Origin: Thelephora terrestris
Taxonomy: Eukaryota; Basidiomycota; Agaricomycetes; Thelephorales; Thelephoraceae
Length of the DNA stretch: 64,000 nucleotides
Direction of reading: 5' to 3'
Assembly (NCBI GenBank): GCA_015956445.1
Contig: WIUZ02000003.1
Span: forward strand, 806,001-870,000
Shown here: in pieces, positions 32,721-44,616 of the stretch
Numbering within the stretch: position 1 is the first letter of the stretch
How the letters are laid out: each line of letters starts with the position of its first letter
Program-made: the position numbers and the translations under genes
The notes under the pieces: generated by a model
Told to the model about the DNA's origin: nothing
The model's database searches: none
The model's input: only the letters and a program-made list of their open reading frames with translations

Positions 32721-33484
32721 AGAGCCACAAACTGATATATGGTCTATCATGCATACAAACAGAGTCTATTTTTTTCAAATTCACACAGCTAATGGTTGAT
32801 TTATAAAGTATCTCCTTTCCTGGAATAGTGATATAATCCATGGGACATGGAGAAAGGACACCATTCTGCAACTGATGCCCCATGAGCACAAGATGCTGTT
32901 GTACAACCCATGGGGCATGGGAATCAGATAGTGCTGTACAACCCATGCCCCATGGAGAAAGGATAGCGTTGTACAACCCATGCCCCATGGGTAGGGCCTG
33001 ACATGGACCAAAGCTGATCCGGATAAACTGTGATCGTGTTCGGCGGGTTTTGCCGTGGGTGCAGGTTCTTGCGGGCTTGGGTTTGGTGGGGATGGGCAGA
33101 AATGGCGCGGGTCTGCGCGGGTCCGCTGTAGTTCTACCGTCATCATTTCACAATCGATCCGTTCCATTGTCACACTGCTTCGTCGTCCCCAGCAACCGCG
33201 TTGTCGTTCGACGTGTCCAATGTCCAGCACCTTCATCACTGCTCTTCCACAGGCCAGATGTTCATATAGGCTCCCAAGTAATTTCTCCAAAACACCCACT
33301 TCCTTCCTCTCCCACTCGCGAAGTGTCACCCATGGTTATGCCTCAATTCATGCCAATTTGAATGATTTCTACACTCTCTTCTCGTTCCGGTGTGTCACTG
33401 ACTTCTGGATGGCAGGTCCTGTTGCCCGATGACTTTCTCTGGGTTTGACAGCCACGCAAGACCTAGCCATGTTCCGACACCAGG

Positions 33485-33630
33485 ATCCGCGGATTGCTTC
33501 GCTCACACACCGGCTGTGACACACAAGATTCATGGTCCGTGGGTTGCTTCGCTAGCACACCCGCTTTGGCGAACGATCTCCAAGGTCCGGGCATTGCTTC
33601 GTTAGCACACCGGCTATGGCAAACGACTTC
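33485..33630 (+). repeat. Three imperfect ~60-bp tandem repeats in the hAT 5' region
   Basis: Three units contain ATTGCTTCGCT or TTGCTTCGCT followed by (C/A)GCACACC(C/G)GCT. They could be subterminal transposase-binding repeats, known from other hAT elements; not proven here. Confidence 0.55.
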
Positions 33631-34580
33631 TTCGCCATGCCCAAAAGACATTATAAGAGCTTACTTGCCTCCTGCAGCACCCATCGTGATGTGGTTCATC
33701 GATGGGCCCCGCACTCGTGTGTTCCCTGTGTGTTTTACCGGTGTTAAGTCTCACCTTTTTCTAGGTCCAAGAAATGGCCACACCCGTGGTGTTCTCTCAA
33801 GATCCACCTCAGCCACACTTGCATGTCGTCCCCTGGCATGGCTCATTAGTGTTTTTACACTGTTTCTTTTCCCATCACTTTCGCTCGTGGCGGTACTATT
33901 TTTTAATCCGATTGAGCTGACTTTTGGTGAAGATCGACAGTCGGTTGGAGTGGCGATCAGTCTGATCTCCATATATTTGGGACTTGCTCTCCTCGTTTTT
34001 GGTACGTGTTCATTGGTGCTGACTACCATGTTGCTTAATTGGCTTGCAGCACAAGCCATTGTACCCCGGTGGTTTGTTTTTGATCGGGTGTTCGATTGCC
34101 ACATAACACGGAGGCATCGCTCACACATTTCCTTCGTGCGGCAAGACCGGATGCAACGGTTCGTTAGCAAATGTCCGTTCACGGTGTTCGTTGTTGGTGG
34201 GAGTCAACGGTCTATCCCAATTGGTATGATCTGTGTCCCTTAGTGCAGCAACGTGTTCTCACCCCGCATTTTCAGTGGTGACAGCTTCATCAACCATTGA
34301 TGATCTCTTGTGCATTCTTGCCCAATGTCGGATCATACCCGCTAACCACTGGGGTATCTACATGTTGTGTCACAGCCGAATTGGGCCACTTCTGGAATCA
34401 TCCACCATGGTGTCACTTGGGGCTGGGTCGCTGTCCCATTTCTATCTGAGGACTCGTATTTGTGGTGGTGCAGGAAAGTCTCTTATTATATTTTACCACA
34501 TGTTTACTTATCACCTCTTTATAGGACATGCGCCCAGACCAGGAGAGTCATTTCAGTCATCTGGGAGCTTAGCTGTTCCA

Positions 34581-37464
34581 ATGTCAGTCAAGAAGACACG
34601 TGCAAAACGGAAACTGTCAGATGAAGATGTTTGGGAGTGGACAGATGCAAGAATTATTGGTATGCACACGGAGCCGGTCCATGGGACCCTACTAAATTTC
34701 ATCACGCAGCTGAAAGCCAGAAAACTTGGAAGTCCACTGTGTACAGCCACTACAATGTCTCACTTGAGCGATGCAATGAGACACGGAGACTTGCCTTCCG
34801 ATTTACGTGCCGTTTTGACCCAGTCCGGCATCCATCGCTGACGCGTGGTAGGCTTGATACCTCTCAAGGAACATCAAACTTAGAACGGTCTCGCAAGAAG
34901 TGCCAACGACTGCGTGGTGAAGATGCATCATCCAGTGCCCCTGCGCCGCCACCTCCCGCTTACTCCCGCTCAAAGCACCATGCTTTGATTGCCGCTCGAT
35001 GTGCAAGCAGCAGACGTCCATTCAACTCGGTCTCCGACCCATACTACATCCAGGAGGTACAGATGTTGTGCCCAGAGGCAAATTTACCGTCTCCACAGAC
35101 GGTCTCTCGAGATGTACTCGCAATGTACTCGTTCGGTGCGGAAGCTGTGCGCAATTATTTTTTGGTTTGTGATTTCTCTTTTCTCGTGTGCTCATACCTA
35201 CTGACCATTCAGAAACACAATGGCGCTGTCCATCTGGTAATGGATGGGTGGACATCACCTATTTTGGCATGTTATCTTGGGATTGTTGCTGTCTGGTTCC
35301 GTCGCGGCAAGATCCACCGGTGCATATTAGAGTTTGCCAGGTATGAAGGATGCCTTTTGCCGTCAATCACTGACTTATCAACTGAACCCAATCTAGGGTG
35401 AAAGAACGACATACCGGCGAAAACCTTGCAAGCATTGCTGTGGACTGTGTTAAGCGGTATGGATTGGAAGATAAGGTGAGATAGAATATTGTCTATCATT
35501 CTTAAACTACAATTGACATATACCCGATAGCTACATGTTGTCTGCATGGACAATGCCGGTAATTGCAATACAATGGTTGAACACCTGGCAAGATTGGTAC
35601 CTGGTTTCCGTGGTGCAAGTTCTAGGACCCGGTGCTTTCCCCATACGGTCAATCTCATTGCGAAGGCTAGCACTGGTCTCTTCTTCCTGATTTACATGAA
35701 TTAATGTAACTATGGTACACAGGCATTCATTTCCTTCTTTTACCGCCAACGCTCGAGACCGAAGGCCGCTGAACCTGAAAAGCCAGCAAGACGTAATGGT
35801 CGAACTAAGCAGCCACCAGCAGGGGAACCTCCGACAAATGGTGCAAATGATCCCGACCTCATCGCTGTCCCAGAACCAACTCCCGAGGAGGCGGAGATGT
35901 GTGCGGTATTTGAAAGCGCAGATCTGGATGACGCCGAAACAGTTGATGCAGATAAGGCTGTTCATGATAAACAGGCTGTTGCAAATGTACGGACAGAGGC
36001 TGTGGCGATCGCTAAGACCGAGTTCAACATGGAGCTTAATTCTGAAGAAGGACAGACCGCGCTTGGGTTGTTCCCAAAGGTTTGATTCATGTTATTTCCA
36101 GATGCTACACGGTGACTCACTTAAAATAGGTTGTTAGCTTGGCTCGAAAACTCAACGAGTCACAGCCACTACAACTTGAGTTTGAGCAACTCATTAGCTC
36201 GAACCGACAAACGCAGCAACGAACACTCACACGCCGCGTTCCAACAAGATGGAATACCGATTTCGCTGCACTTCAATCCCATGTGATGTTCCGGAGAGAA
36301 ATTCTCCAACTCATTGCTGCCAACCCTTCGCTGAAGATGTATTTGCTGACTGAAAAACAATGGGACCTCGCCAGACATCTGAGTGATGTACTTGTGGTAC
36401 GTCTACTTGTTTTCATGTAAAACACTGCTCATAAGTAAAGTTTAGATCTTTGATGAGATCACAACCCTCTTTTCATGTGCCGATGTTCCGCTCGTTCATG
36501 AGGTAGTACCAATGCTCATACAGCTCGAAGAACGATTGGAGAACATTCGCGACGCACCAGACTTGCCGAAGGTTATCCGCATTGCCGCAATAGCCAGCCT
36601 TCTCGTAGTTGAGAAGTATTCAAAGTTGTCTGATCTATCAGAAGTATACCGGATTGCTATGGGTACGTGTTTTACCTTCACTAAGCATCGGCCTTCTCAT
36701 CTTGCTGCTTTGCAGTGATGTGTCCAGATAAAAAACTTGAACGGTTCGACCCAGATCAGGCCACAGAAGTTGAACAGCTTGTCCAGCAACGGTGGTTGGA
36801 CACATACAAAACATCAGAATCATCATCACAGCCTGACAGTTCCCCCATCAAGGTATATTACCCTTATTTTTTTCACCCGCACAGACCTGAAAATGGAATT
36901 TAGCCACGTTCGAAATGGCTCGTTGGTCGGCGAAACCACACCCAGCAATCATCCAGATATAGTTCTGACTCCATTGATGCTTACCTCAAGGAACCATTGG
37001 TAAGTGTACACGAGATCAATACCATCGGAGGTGTTCTACAGTACTGGGAGAATGTGGCAGCAACCCATCCAAACCTAGCTCGTATGGCACTGGACTTTCT
37101 CACTGCTCCCGGTGTGTGATTTATTTTACTTTGTTTGAGGCTCCACCCGCTTACCTGATCATTAGCGTCATCTGTCGATGCCGAACGTGCATTTTCCGGA
37201 GGTCGTCTCCAAATAAACCACTTGCAGCATGGAACAAACTCCCAAACTTTCAGAGCCCAGATGGCCATCGGTTCCTGGGTTGGGTCTGACATATTTCCAT
37301 CGTTGGAACCATTCGAAAAGATCATTGAGAGCGTGTCTAGTAGGTCAGAGAAGATGAAGGCAAAGGCAGTGGTCCGTGATAATAAGGGAAAAGCAAAGGC
37401 AGTTGTCCAGGAAAGTGACGATGATACAGATTTTGAATGGAAAGAGGAAGACAGCTATGACTAG
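34581..37464 (+). CDS. hAT transposase with C-terminal hATC dimerisation domain
   Basis: Start proposed at MSVKKTRAKRKL (34581). The reading frame continues through about nine exons separated by short GT-AG introns. Visible in order: Trp/Cys-containing BED-like finger (SHYNVSLERC to SRKKC, about 34740-34900), Pro-rich linker, LVMDGWTSP (first catalytic Asp, near 35240), CMDNAGNC (second Asp, near 35545), an acidic insert, RRVPTRWNTDF (near 36240), and the terminal hATC block SSVDAERAFSGGR followed by MAIGSW (37168-37290). Stop at 37464. I found no disabling mutation. The second intron position near 35170 is uncertain. Acts in the nucleus by cut-and-paste. Confidence 0.8.
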
Positions 37465-37643
37465 AGAGACTTTGTTTATTTACAACGATGGAAGGTGATC
37501 CTGATGCGGGTCACCCGGGCGAACCCATGTCCAACCTGTGCCCATGTTAGATTATCCGCGACCTGTGAAATCTGACCCGAGGTAGCGAAAAAATCCACGG
37601 GTTTGATCCACACGGTGTGCAGACACGTCCATGGTAGGCCTTA

Positions 37644-38230
37644 CCCATGGGGAACGAATAGTGTTGTACAACCCATGGGGCATGGGAAATGGATAGCGTT
37701 GTACAACCCATGGGGCATGGGAATTGGATAGTGTTGTACAACCCATGACCCATGGGAAACAGATAGTGTTGTACAACCCATGCCCCATGGGGAACGGATA
37801 GTGTTGTACAACCCATGGGGCATGGGAATTGGATAGTGTTGTACAACCCATGCCCCATGGAGAAAGGATAGCGTTGTACAACCCATGACCCATGGGGAAT
37901 GGATAGCGTTGTACAACCCATGACCCATGGGGAACGGATAGTGTTGTACAACCCATGGGGCATGGGAATTGGATAGTGTTGTACAACCCATGGGGCATGG
38001 GCAACAGATACCATTGTACAACCCATGGGGCATGGGAATTGGATAGTGTTGTACAACCCATGGGGCATGGAGAATGGATAGTGTTGTACAACCCATGGGG
38101 CATGGAGAATGGATAGCGTTGTACAACCCATGACCCATGGGGAACGGATAGTGTTGTACAACCCATGGGGCATGGGCAACAGATACCATTGTACAACCCA
38201 TGGGGCATGGGCAACGGATAATATTCCATT
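37644..38230 (-). repeat. 35-bp tandem array, right arm of C
   Basis: About 16-17 inverted copies of the 35-bp unit, more than in the left arm. It again creates long overlapping ORFs on the minus strand without coding value, one of which fuses to the transposase fragment to its right. Confidence 0.9.
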
Positions 38231-38354
38231 ACCCATGGGTCATGGGTTATACAACATGTTGTACAACGTTGCATGGCCCATGACCCATGGAGAATTGTCA
38301 CGATGTATGGTCCATGACCCATGGAGAAAAGATAGCTGAAGGGGCTCCACGTGG

Positions 38355-40150
38355 AGGTCCAGGTCTTTGCGTGCTCTCTACAGACTCCAATGACACTGTT
38401 GGCAGGACAGAAGTACCGACACCTTTCCTCGAGCGCCACACCGTCGATCAGGATCGAATGTCCAGAAGGGACGGAAATGGGCCGTTCATGTTGATTGAAA
38501 AATGTCAATATGTTTGCTGACACGTCATCATAGGATGGGGCTAGGATTGAGGGAATTAGCTGAGGCACCTTTTGATGACGACCGACAGTGCGGTAGGATG
38601 GTAGACTGAGCCCTCGATTGAGCGCAAAGAGTAGCTTTGTGCCACCGATCGCCTTGACAAGGCACCCAAGATCGAGTGCAAATTCATCAACGCCAGGGTG
38701 CGGGGTGTATTTCCGGCTGATAGCATCCTGGAGCTTTGAGATGGCTGCGGCTGGAGAGGACCGATTCTTCAAGGTAACTTGCAAAACACGAGACGTGTTC
38801 TTGTAATCCGAGACGGCGATATGCTGGATGAGGCGCCCGTAGTCATCGAGTCGTTGCGTCAAGTGAGACGATTTTCATGAGTTCTCCTGCATCCAAAGCA
38901 TCAGTATTGAGCTTAAAACAGAGTAAAAGGACCCACTTTTTTCCGCAGTTGACGGCATTCATCTGTTCTGGCCTTTAATCTCTGCAACAGCTGCTCCCTT
39001 GATAAATAATTCCAAGGGGTGGTTGGAGCAGGATCCTTGGCAGCCTTGAGTACTATAGATTTGTATTCTTTAGAAAGGAGAACTTGAAGGCACTCAAAAC
39101 AGGCATTGGTGGATGTCGTGTGAGAACCAGTACAGGAAAGCGAGCGAAGAAGGATTGTGTCGGGGTTGGGAGAATGCTGAGTTGTTACAGACCATGGCAG
39201 GTGGTCCTCACTGTGGTAGTGAAAAGGGTAGGTTTTTGCTGGGCAGCCGTACTCCCATTTGACCGATGTGCCATAACATGGCACCTCAGCTGAAGGCATG
39301 TATCCAGTGGAGGGAGAGACCTGAGAGAAGTTCAATACATTTTCAATAAAACATAGGATAGTCGTACAGTTTGTTTTGAGAAGACGACGGAAGGAATAGT
39401 CAAGAGCGGTGACGAAAGCTGGAGGTTGACCGTGGTCGAGAGCGGTGACAAAGTTGGGAAGTTGACAGTATACAATGTCTCCGAAGTCGGGACGGTGTGC
39501 ATCGATGACGATTCAGGCAAGCATGAAGAGCTTTCGCCTGGGGGAAGCTCCAAGAGAGAGACGTCGGGGGGCGATGGAAAAGACAGGGGCCCAGACGCGA
39601 ACAAAGTCCTTTTGACCAAGGACTCGCGCACTGCGGCGGGCGCCTGTTCCTTCCTTCTCAATTCGGCAAGTTGGCGACGACGAAGTCCGTCCTGATGAGT
39701 GAGAAACGGATACTCACTTCCCTTTGCCCCCAACCCAACCCACTCTCCACACCTTGTACAAAGTTTTTCCATTTGTTTTCGCGTTCCTGGACGGGTGCGA
39801 ATTTTGTCGACATCCATCGGCGTCTGGTCCAAAGGTACAGTTTCTCCAGTGGCCCCAAGTTCTCCTGGATCGCTAATGAAGGCCATCGTGGCAGGATGTT
39901 GTGTCAGATCCATCGAGGTCGTCAAGATCGGTGTGGCATGTCTCCGCACACTCGACTCAGGGCGTCTCCCCATCCCATTGTTGAAACTCAGTGCAAGACA
40001 CCTACCCCACTCCACCTCCCCACTTGTGGGTTCTACCTCGAGCATTGAGCGACCCCCTTGTTGCTCCGCTCGGTTGAACCCTCGTGTACCGCTGGATACC
40101 CCTGGAGCGTGGTGTCTCCCTCTGTAAACAATACCACCTACTTTGCCCAA
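38355..40150 (-). pseudogene. P-like transposase, N-terminal part
   Basis: Minus-strand exons. 40150-39332 has a low-complexity start and LCTRCGEWVGLG...HQDG, a Cys-His motif. 39335-38940 has YPFHYHSEDHLPW, CFECL and TPWNYLSREQLLQRL. An intron at about 38880-38940 follows; next exon with TGA at 38877-38875, then TQRLDDYGRL to GHSILIDGVALEER and VCREHAK. A one-base frameshift precedes the C insertion point. The Asp in LIDGVALEE is a candidate first catalytic acid. Together with the fragments at 27796, 25249 and 16340 this makes one gene of about 4-5 kb. Confidence 0.6.
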
Positions 40151-41347
40151 TCCTCGAATTTAGCCCCGATTCTAAAAGCCCCCCACCCCCAAGCATGTCG
40201 CCGCCCCAACTACGAAGCAACCCCGCCGCGGACAGCAACAGCCACAACCAGAACCTCCCATAACAGCATGCGCCACTCATTCGTCTCGTAAACAACAGAA
40301 TGAAGAATCCGACATCCAGACACTCTCAGACCAAGGCTCTGTGGATGGGTCATTACCCCCCACCCCATCGGACGTCGCCTCCTCCAGCTCCCAAACTCCT
40401 TCTCCAATTGGTAGCAATGCAGGCTATGATTCCAGGGATATGCCAGACTCTCCTCGGTCACGGAGGCGAAAATCTAGACGCCAGCATCATGGTGACACTC
40501 CGTCCTCCAATATAGGTGGTCCAGCGGAATGCACTGACCAAGATGGCGGACATGTTGGACAGCCTGGCGGCTTCGTTCGATAACGAACTTCGGGAAAAGG
40601 AGCGGAGCATGAATCAGGCCAACATCTTCATTTGTCCGGGACGTTCAGCATCACCGTGTCAGGCCGACGCGACCTCTATAGTTCAATAGCACTCTTGCTA
40701 TCCAAACCTATCACACTCAGGGGTCAAACACACAGTTATAACCCTGTTGCAAACCCAGGGATATCGGAAGTCTCTTCACAGACTAGATTGAAAGAGAGGA
40801 GAAAGAAGGAGACAAGGGTCTTCAGGCACTCTTGCTCTAAGCACACAGCAGTAGAGGTCACGGAGAGTCTGATGATAACAAATCTAAGGAGTACAAGCTA
40901 AACTACTCTGAGTATATATACTACTTAGATTTGTGACGTGACAGTGATATGTAACTACACTATGGATACAAACACAGACAAACATGGTCCGTGCTCAGCA
41001 CTGCATGGTCTGTGCGTTACGTGGTGACTAATGCTACAAATTATCAGCTGATAAACGAAAGTGTGGCGGCCAATAGCAATTTGAGAGCATTACAGAGCAA
41101 TTACAAAGCATGACGTATCCTGAGAATGTTCGGAAGGAATGTGGGTATGGCTGACTAACAGCCAATAGCAAAAGGGGAGCATATGACTAAAGATAGGGGC
41201 ATATGATGTCATGTGGGTCATGCGCAGTAAACAATAGAAAGGATGACTCAACTCCTGAGTCGTAAAAGGGGGGTGGCATTTGGTATATAACCAAAGGGGG
41301 TTGGATGACTGGTCTTCCAACAAACCTCCCTTTGTTATACACACAAC

Positions 41348-42606
41348 ATGCCTCGTGCTCAAACTCGTGTTCCCACTCGTCGTTCCACCTCTTACTCTCC
41401 TGTTCAGGAGAACAATTACAACATCGACCGCTTTTCCCATGCCCGCCGTGATCCGTCTCGCCCTTATCCTACCTTGGGAGCTATCATGGACCGGACCGCC
41501 ACCGCCGACCCAAATGAGGGGTTCTCTGATTTAGGTGGGGGTCCTGCTTGTGCATTCCGGTTTAGGAAACCAAGCTAACTCCTTTTAGGTTTCAGGGACT
41601 TTCTCCAGGCCGCTCGAAGGGTGTCTCGGCACAAGTTGGCGCGTATAGAGACTAACCCATATGCGAGTGAACTCCTCAATAGGGGTGTCGAGTTCATGAC
41701 GGAGTCTAACGAGACCTTCAACTCCGTGTTGGAGGCCAGTGTTCTCCATACGGGGAACGTTGGGTCCATGTTAATGGATGAAGTAGCTCACGTCAATGAA
41801 CGTGTTGATGTTCGTCGCGAGGAGATAGAAGCGTTGGAGAATTGGAAGGAGGATATGCAGGGAGTTATTCATGGGCAAGAAGATAGCGTTGTTCGGCAGG
41901 GGGCCGATATTGATTTGTTGAAGGTAAGAAAGTTTGGGTCAGGAGTAATTGACCTTTCTAACTCAAACTTTCTTTTTAGGGAGAGGTGACTACCCTCAAG
42001 GACTTGGTCCGGGCTCTGGTTACCAAGACCGGAGAATTGGAGGACGATAAGGTAACGGGTAGGGGTTGAAGGTTTTTTAATGTCTTCTAACCCTATTCGT
42101 TTTAGGTTCGCCTTACTCGTCGTATCTCCGAGTTGACCGGAGAAGTCCGGGATCTCCAGAGGAGGTGTAACAAGCCGGAGGTCCGAGTTGAAGAAGAGGA
42201 GTTGGAGGTTCCGGAGCGGGCCGAGTCTCCGCCTGCTCGTCTCGTGGTCCAGTATGAGAATAGGTTGGTTCCCATTGATGATGAAGTCGTCGAGATCCAG
42301 GAGGAGGAGTTCTACAGGAACGTTGGAGTTGTCCGTAGGGACACTCCTGTTCCTCGTAGGAGAATGACTCCCCTGATCACGGTTACGGATACGACTTTGC
42401 CGAGGAACTGGTGGCCGGCTCTGGAGTTCGATCCGTATGCCGAGTTTGTTCCTGATTCGGAACCAAACTCTGATACCGAACTTCCAGATTACGAGGATCT
42501 GTCAGACGTGGACCCGAATGAGATTAGGGAACAGAACTGGGCGAATGAGGAGTTGGTGAGGACGGCCTTGGAGACAATACAAAGGATCCGCAGAGATATT
42601 GATTAG
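41348..42606 (+). CDS. Type B element coiled-coil protein (364 aa), copy B4
   Basis: Exons 41348-41534, 41589-41923, 41980-42051, 42106-42606; all open. It has the same head and coiled coil as B3. The exon-4 cassette reads RRMTPLITVTDTTLPRNWW, as in B1, instead of the B2/B3 version. Confidence 0.7.
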
Positions 42607-42717
42607 ATAACTCTTTTGTATTGTGGCGTCCGGAATTGATCTTCTTTCTTATCTTTTGTGCATGATCCATGAGTCGTGAAACATAATGATTTTCGTAAGT
42701 CCAATCCAAGGGTCAGA

Positions 42718-42948
42718 TTAATAAGCCGGTTGACTTCTGCGAGAGGTCAACGCGCGACACTTATTAATACATCCCTTGTTGTCGGTAGCCTGAATATCTA
42801 CTAGTCGTCCAGGGGCAACGGAGGGCCAGGTAGGGGGAATCTTCGTATGAAGGTTCGCCGGTACATGTTCACGTATTATACCTCGGGTCTTCTGGGGTAT
42901 CTTGACTAGTAGCACGTTCCACGTATTGGACTTTGAATCGTTAAGCAT
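42718..42948 (-). CDS. Type B element 76-aa protein, copy B4
   Basis: Identical in length to the other copies and almost identical in sequence to B3. Confidence 0.5.
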   Translation of the reverse strand: MLNDSKSNTWNVLLVKIPQKTRGIIREHVPANLHTKIPPTWPSVAPGRLVDIQATDNKGCINKCRALTSRRSQPAY

Positions 42949-43279
42949 AGGGCATATGGCATAATAAACAGTTTTCCGCCATGTTTAGGGCAGGGCACCA
43001 ACTGACTTAGTGGTGATGAGGTGTTAAATAAGAGAAATGAAAGGGGGTAAACGGCGAAATCATCACACACCGAAGGTTTGCGCTACGGCGTCTCATCACT
43101 TTGCGACCTGCTCTTATACAGTGCGTCGCCTAGGCCAAGAACACCTTCTCATCGAGACCAAGCGTCGCCTTTTTCTGTGGCAGTAATCACTTAGATATCA
43201 CCATCCCTGCCTCATCCTATTCTGGATCCTCCGACATCGCGGCTGCCCAGAACACAATGATCACGGTCATCTGTCCAGG

Positions 43280-44616
43280 TTGGACCACTCACACCATGAA
43301 CCACCCCCTCTCCCACCTAAAGACAGAGAGAAGGAAGGGTTCCAAGATGGCCCTGCCCAACGCACCCTCGGCGTATTCTCTTTGATGGTCTGGGGCGCAC
43401 CCTCCGCCGCATCGACTTCACAATCCCCCGGCTCAACAAGCAACATTTCTACGAGCCAAGATCCGTTGAACCCAGCGCCATCCGCATTCACCCGTCCGAC
43501 ACCCAAAAACTACACATACTTACCCTTCAAACCGATGACGATGCTCGGCATCAGCTCCAATCTCGCCAATGGCTTTCCAATCATCCCTCCTCCGATCAAC
43601 CCTGAGGACGAAAAGCAGGTCGGCAAGGCCAACGCTATCACCCTTTTGTTTCTCATGATGTCATGAAGGAGGATTGGCCAAAGTGAGTTTGCAATCTGCC
43701 TTATCGTCTCTTGAACAACCCTGATCATATCCTTTTCTCTGTATAGATTCTTAATCGATCTCAAGACTGTCGCTTCTAGCCCCAGCCAAACTCAGAAATC
43801 ATTCCTGGCGAGGAGCAAGTCTCTCTTTCTATACTATGCCGTGTGGGTCTCAGTAGTAAAACTCTTTCGTCAGTGTTCCTCAGCGAGATGAATGAGCGAG
43901 AACTAGGAAAACGCGCCATCCATTTCGTCGACTCGTGGAACCGCATAAGTTTCTCCCACATAATTTGAAGGAAGAAGTTTCCTGACGTGCGGATCAGTAC
44001 TTCTTCCAACCCCGGCGTATGACTGTGGTTCTAGCCCGCAGGCGAGAGGTTTTCAACGGGGCCAGCGGAAATAGCCTCTGCAGACGACACAGCGCTGGTT
44101 ATGAGTGAGGAAGGGGCACTGACCCAACACACAAGCAGGGCCACCGACACAGGTCTCATTCAACCGATTCCTCATTGTCGTCATCTTCGTCCTCCTCAGA
44201 CTCTTCCATCCAATCAACCACCTCAGAGCCCCACGAGATGCCCGTACCCCACACCCAGACCGACCATGGGTTCGAGAAAGGTGCCAGAGGTTTGGGTCGC
44301 AGGATGGGTAGGAGTTGTGGATCGAGGGGCAGGGGATTCAGAGGCGCATCCCATCCTGACTGTCTCCTTGTTGCCCTCGGTAACGACTTTATGGACATGA
44401 TCTCGCTTCTAAGCAAAATCAACTTCTTTGAGAAGCGTGTGTCTGATTACTCCGAGGCTGGTGTCAACAACACCCCTGCGTCGACGCCTGCAACCAGATG
44501 TCTGTTACAACCAGTACACCACGCAGGACCAGTACACCACGACAACGTTTGACGGGGGGGGGGGGGGGGGGGCACAGGTACGTCAGGAGGCACGGCCGGA
44601 GACAGTCCTTCGGTGA
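43280..44616 (+). pseudogene. Agaricomycete repeat-associated hypothetical protein, decayed
   Basis: Coherent segments in order: YTYLPFKPMTM (43515), HPFVSHDVMKEDWPK (43640-43680, in another frame), an intron 43681-43746 (GTGAGT...TATAG), FLIDLKTVASS, then QYFFQPRRMTVVLARRRE (near 44000) and a Ser/Gly/Arg-rich tail. I recognise the PF..HDV.EEDW..FL pattern and the FF.PRRM.VVLA pattern as one widespread agaricomycete hypothetical family. At least two frameshifts. Function unknown. Confidence 0.5.
44554..44572. repeat. Poly-G run of about 19
   Basis: An uninterrupted G tract in the tail of the preceding decayed gene. Such tracts are rare and hard to sequence, so the exact length is unreliable. 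Confidence 0.85.

Larger units (their letters stand above)
32992..37643 (+). mobile_element. hAT DNA transposon, apparently autonomous
   Basis: Ends TAGGGCCTGACATGGAC and, inverted, TAAGGCCTACCATGGAC (14 of 17 match); 8-bp duplication CCCATGGG (32984-32991 and 37644-37651), which is the palindrome of the 35-bp array. Length 4,652 bp. It encodes a multi-exon transposase. Positions 33000-34570 upstream of the gene hold a roughly 60-bp tandem repeat and no convincing gene. Confidence 0.9.
30841..38346. mobile_element. Giant foldback element C carrying a hAT transposon
   Basis: Tips CAGCTATCTTTTCTCCATGG and its inverse lie just inside a near-8-bp duplication (ACACGTGG at 30833-30840, CCACGTGG at 38347-38354). 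Left arm to about 32105, loop to about 32255, right arm split by the hAT element. Arms contain 35-bp CCATGGG/TTGTACAA arrays, then CCTAA words, then a central block (CCCATAAGCCCACAGA) shared with E. It interrupts the P-like transposase only eleven bases from the B3 site. Confidence 0.8.
40657..43067 (+). mobile_element. Type B LTR-like element, copy B4
   Basis: TGTCAGGCCGACGCGACC to AAATCATCACA, 2,411 bp, duplication CACCG (40652-40656 and 43068-43072). Nearly identical to B3 except the middle of exon 4 and the sequence just after the stop codon. Confidence 0.88.
40290..43187 (+). pseudogene. Hypothetical Ser/Pro-rich protein gene broken by B4
   Basis: Left part 40290-40656: a Ser/Pro-rich stretch (SLPPTPSDVASSSS) and a short coil (KMADMLDSLAASFDNELREK, in a neighbouring frame, so a frameshift or intron near 40540). 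Right part 43073-43187 continues in frame after removal of B4 and one CACCG (SASPKVCATASHHFATC) to a stop at 43185-43187. No family recognised. It overlaps no other gene. Confidence 0.4.

Noticed and set aside
33494-34243. 249-codon ORF with hydrophobic stretches in the hAT 5' region
   Set aside because: Starts inside a tandem repeat, has no recognisable domain and lies outside the spliced transposase; probably chance, though not excluded.
37552-38862. 436-codon ORF joining a transposase fragment to repeat peptides
   Set aside because: Only the right part (right of 38354) is real transposase coding sequence; the rest is the C array read through.
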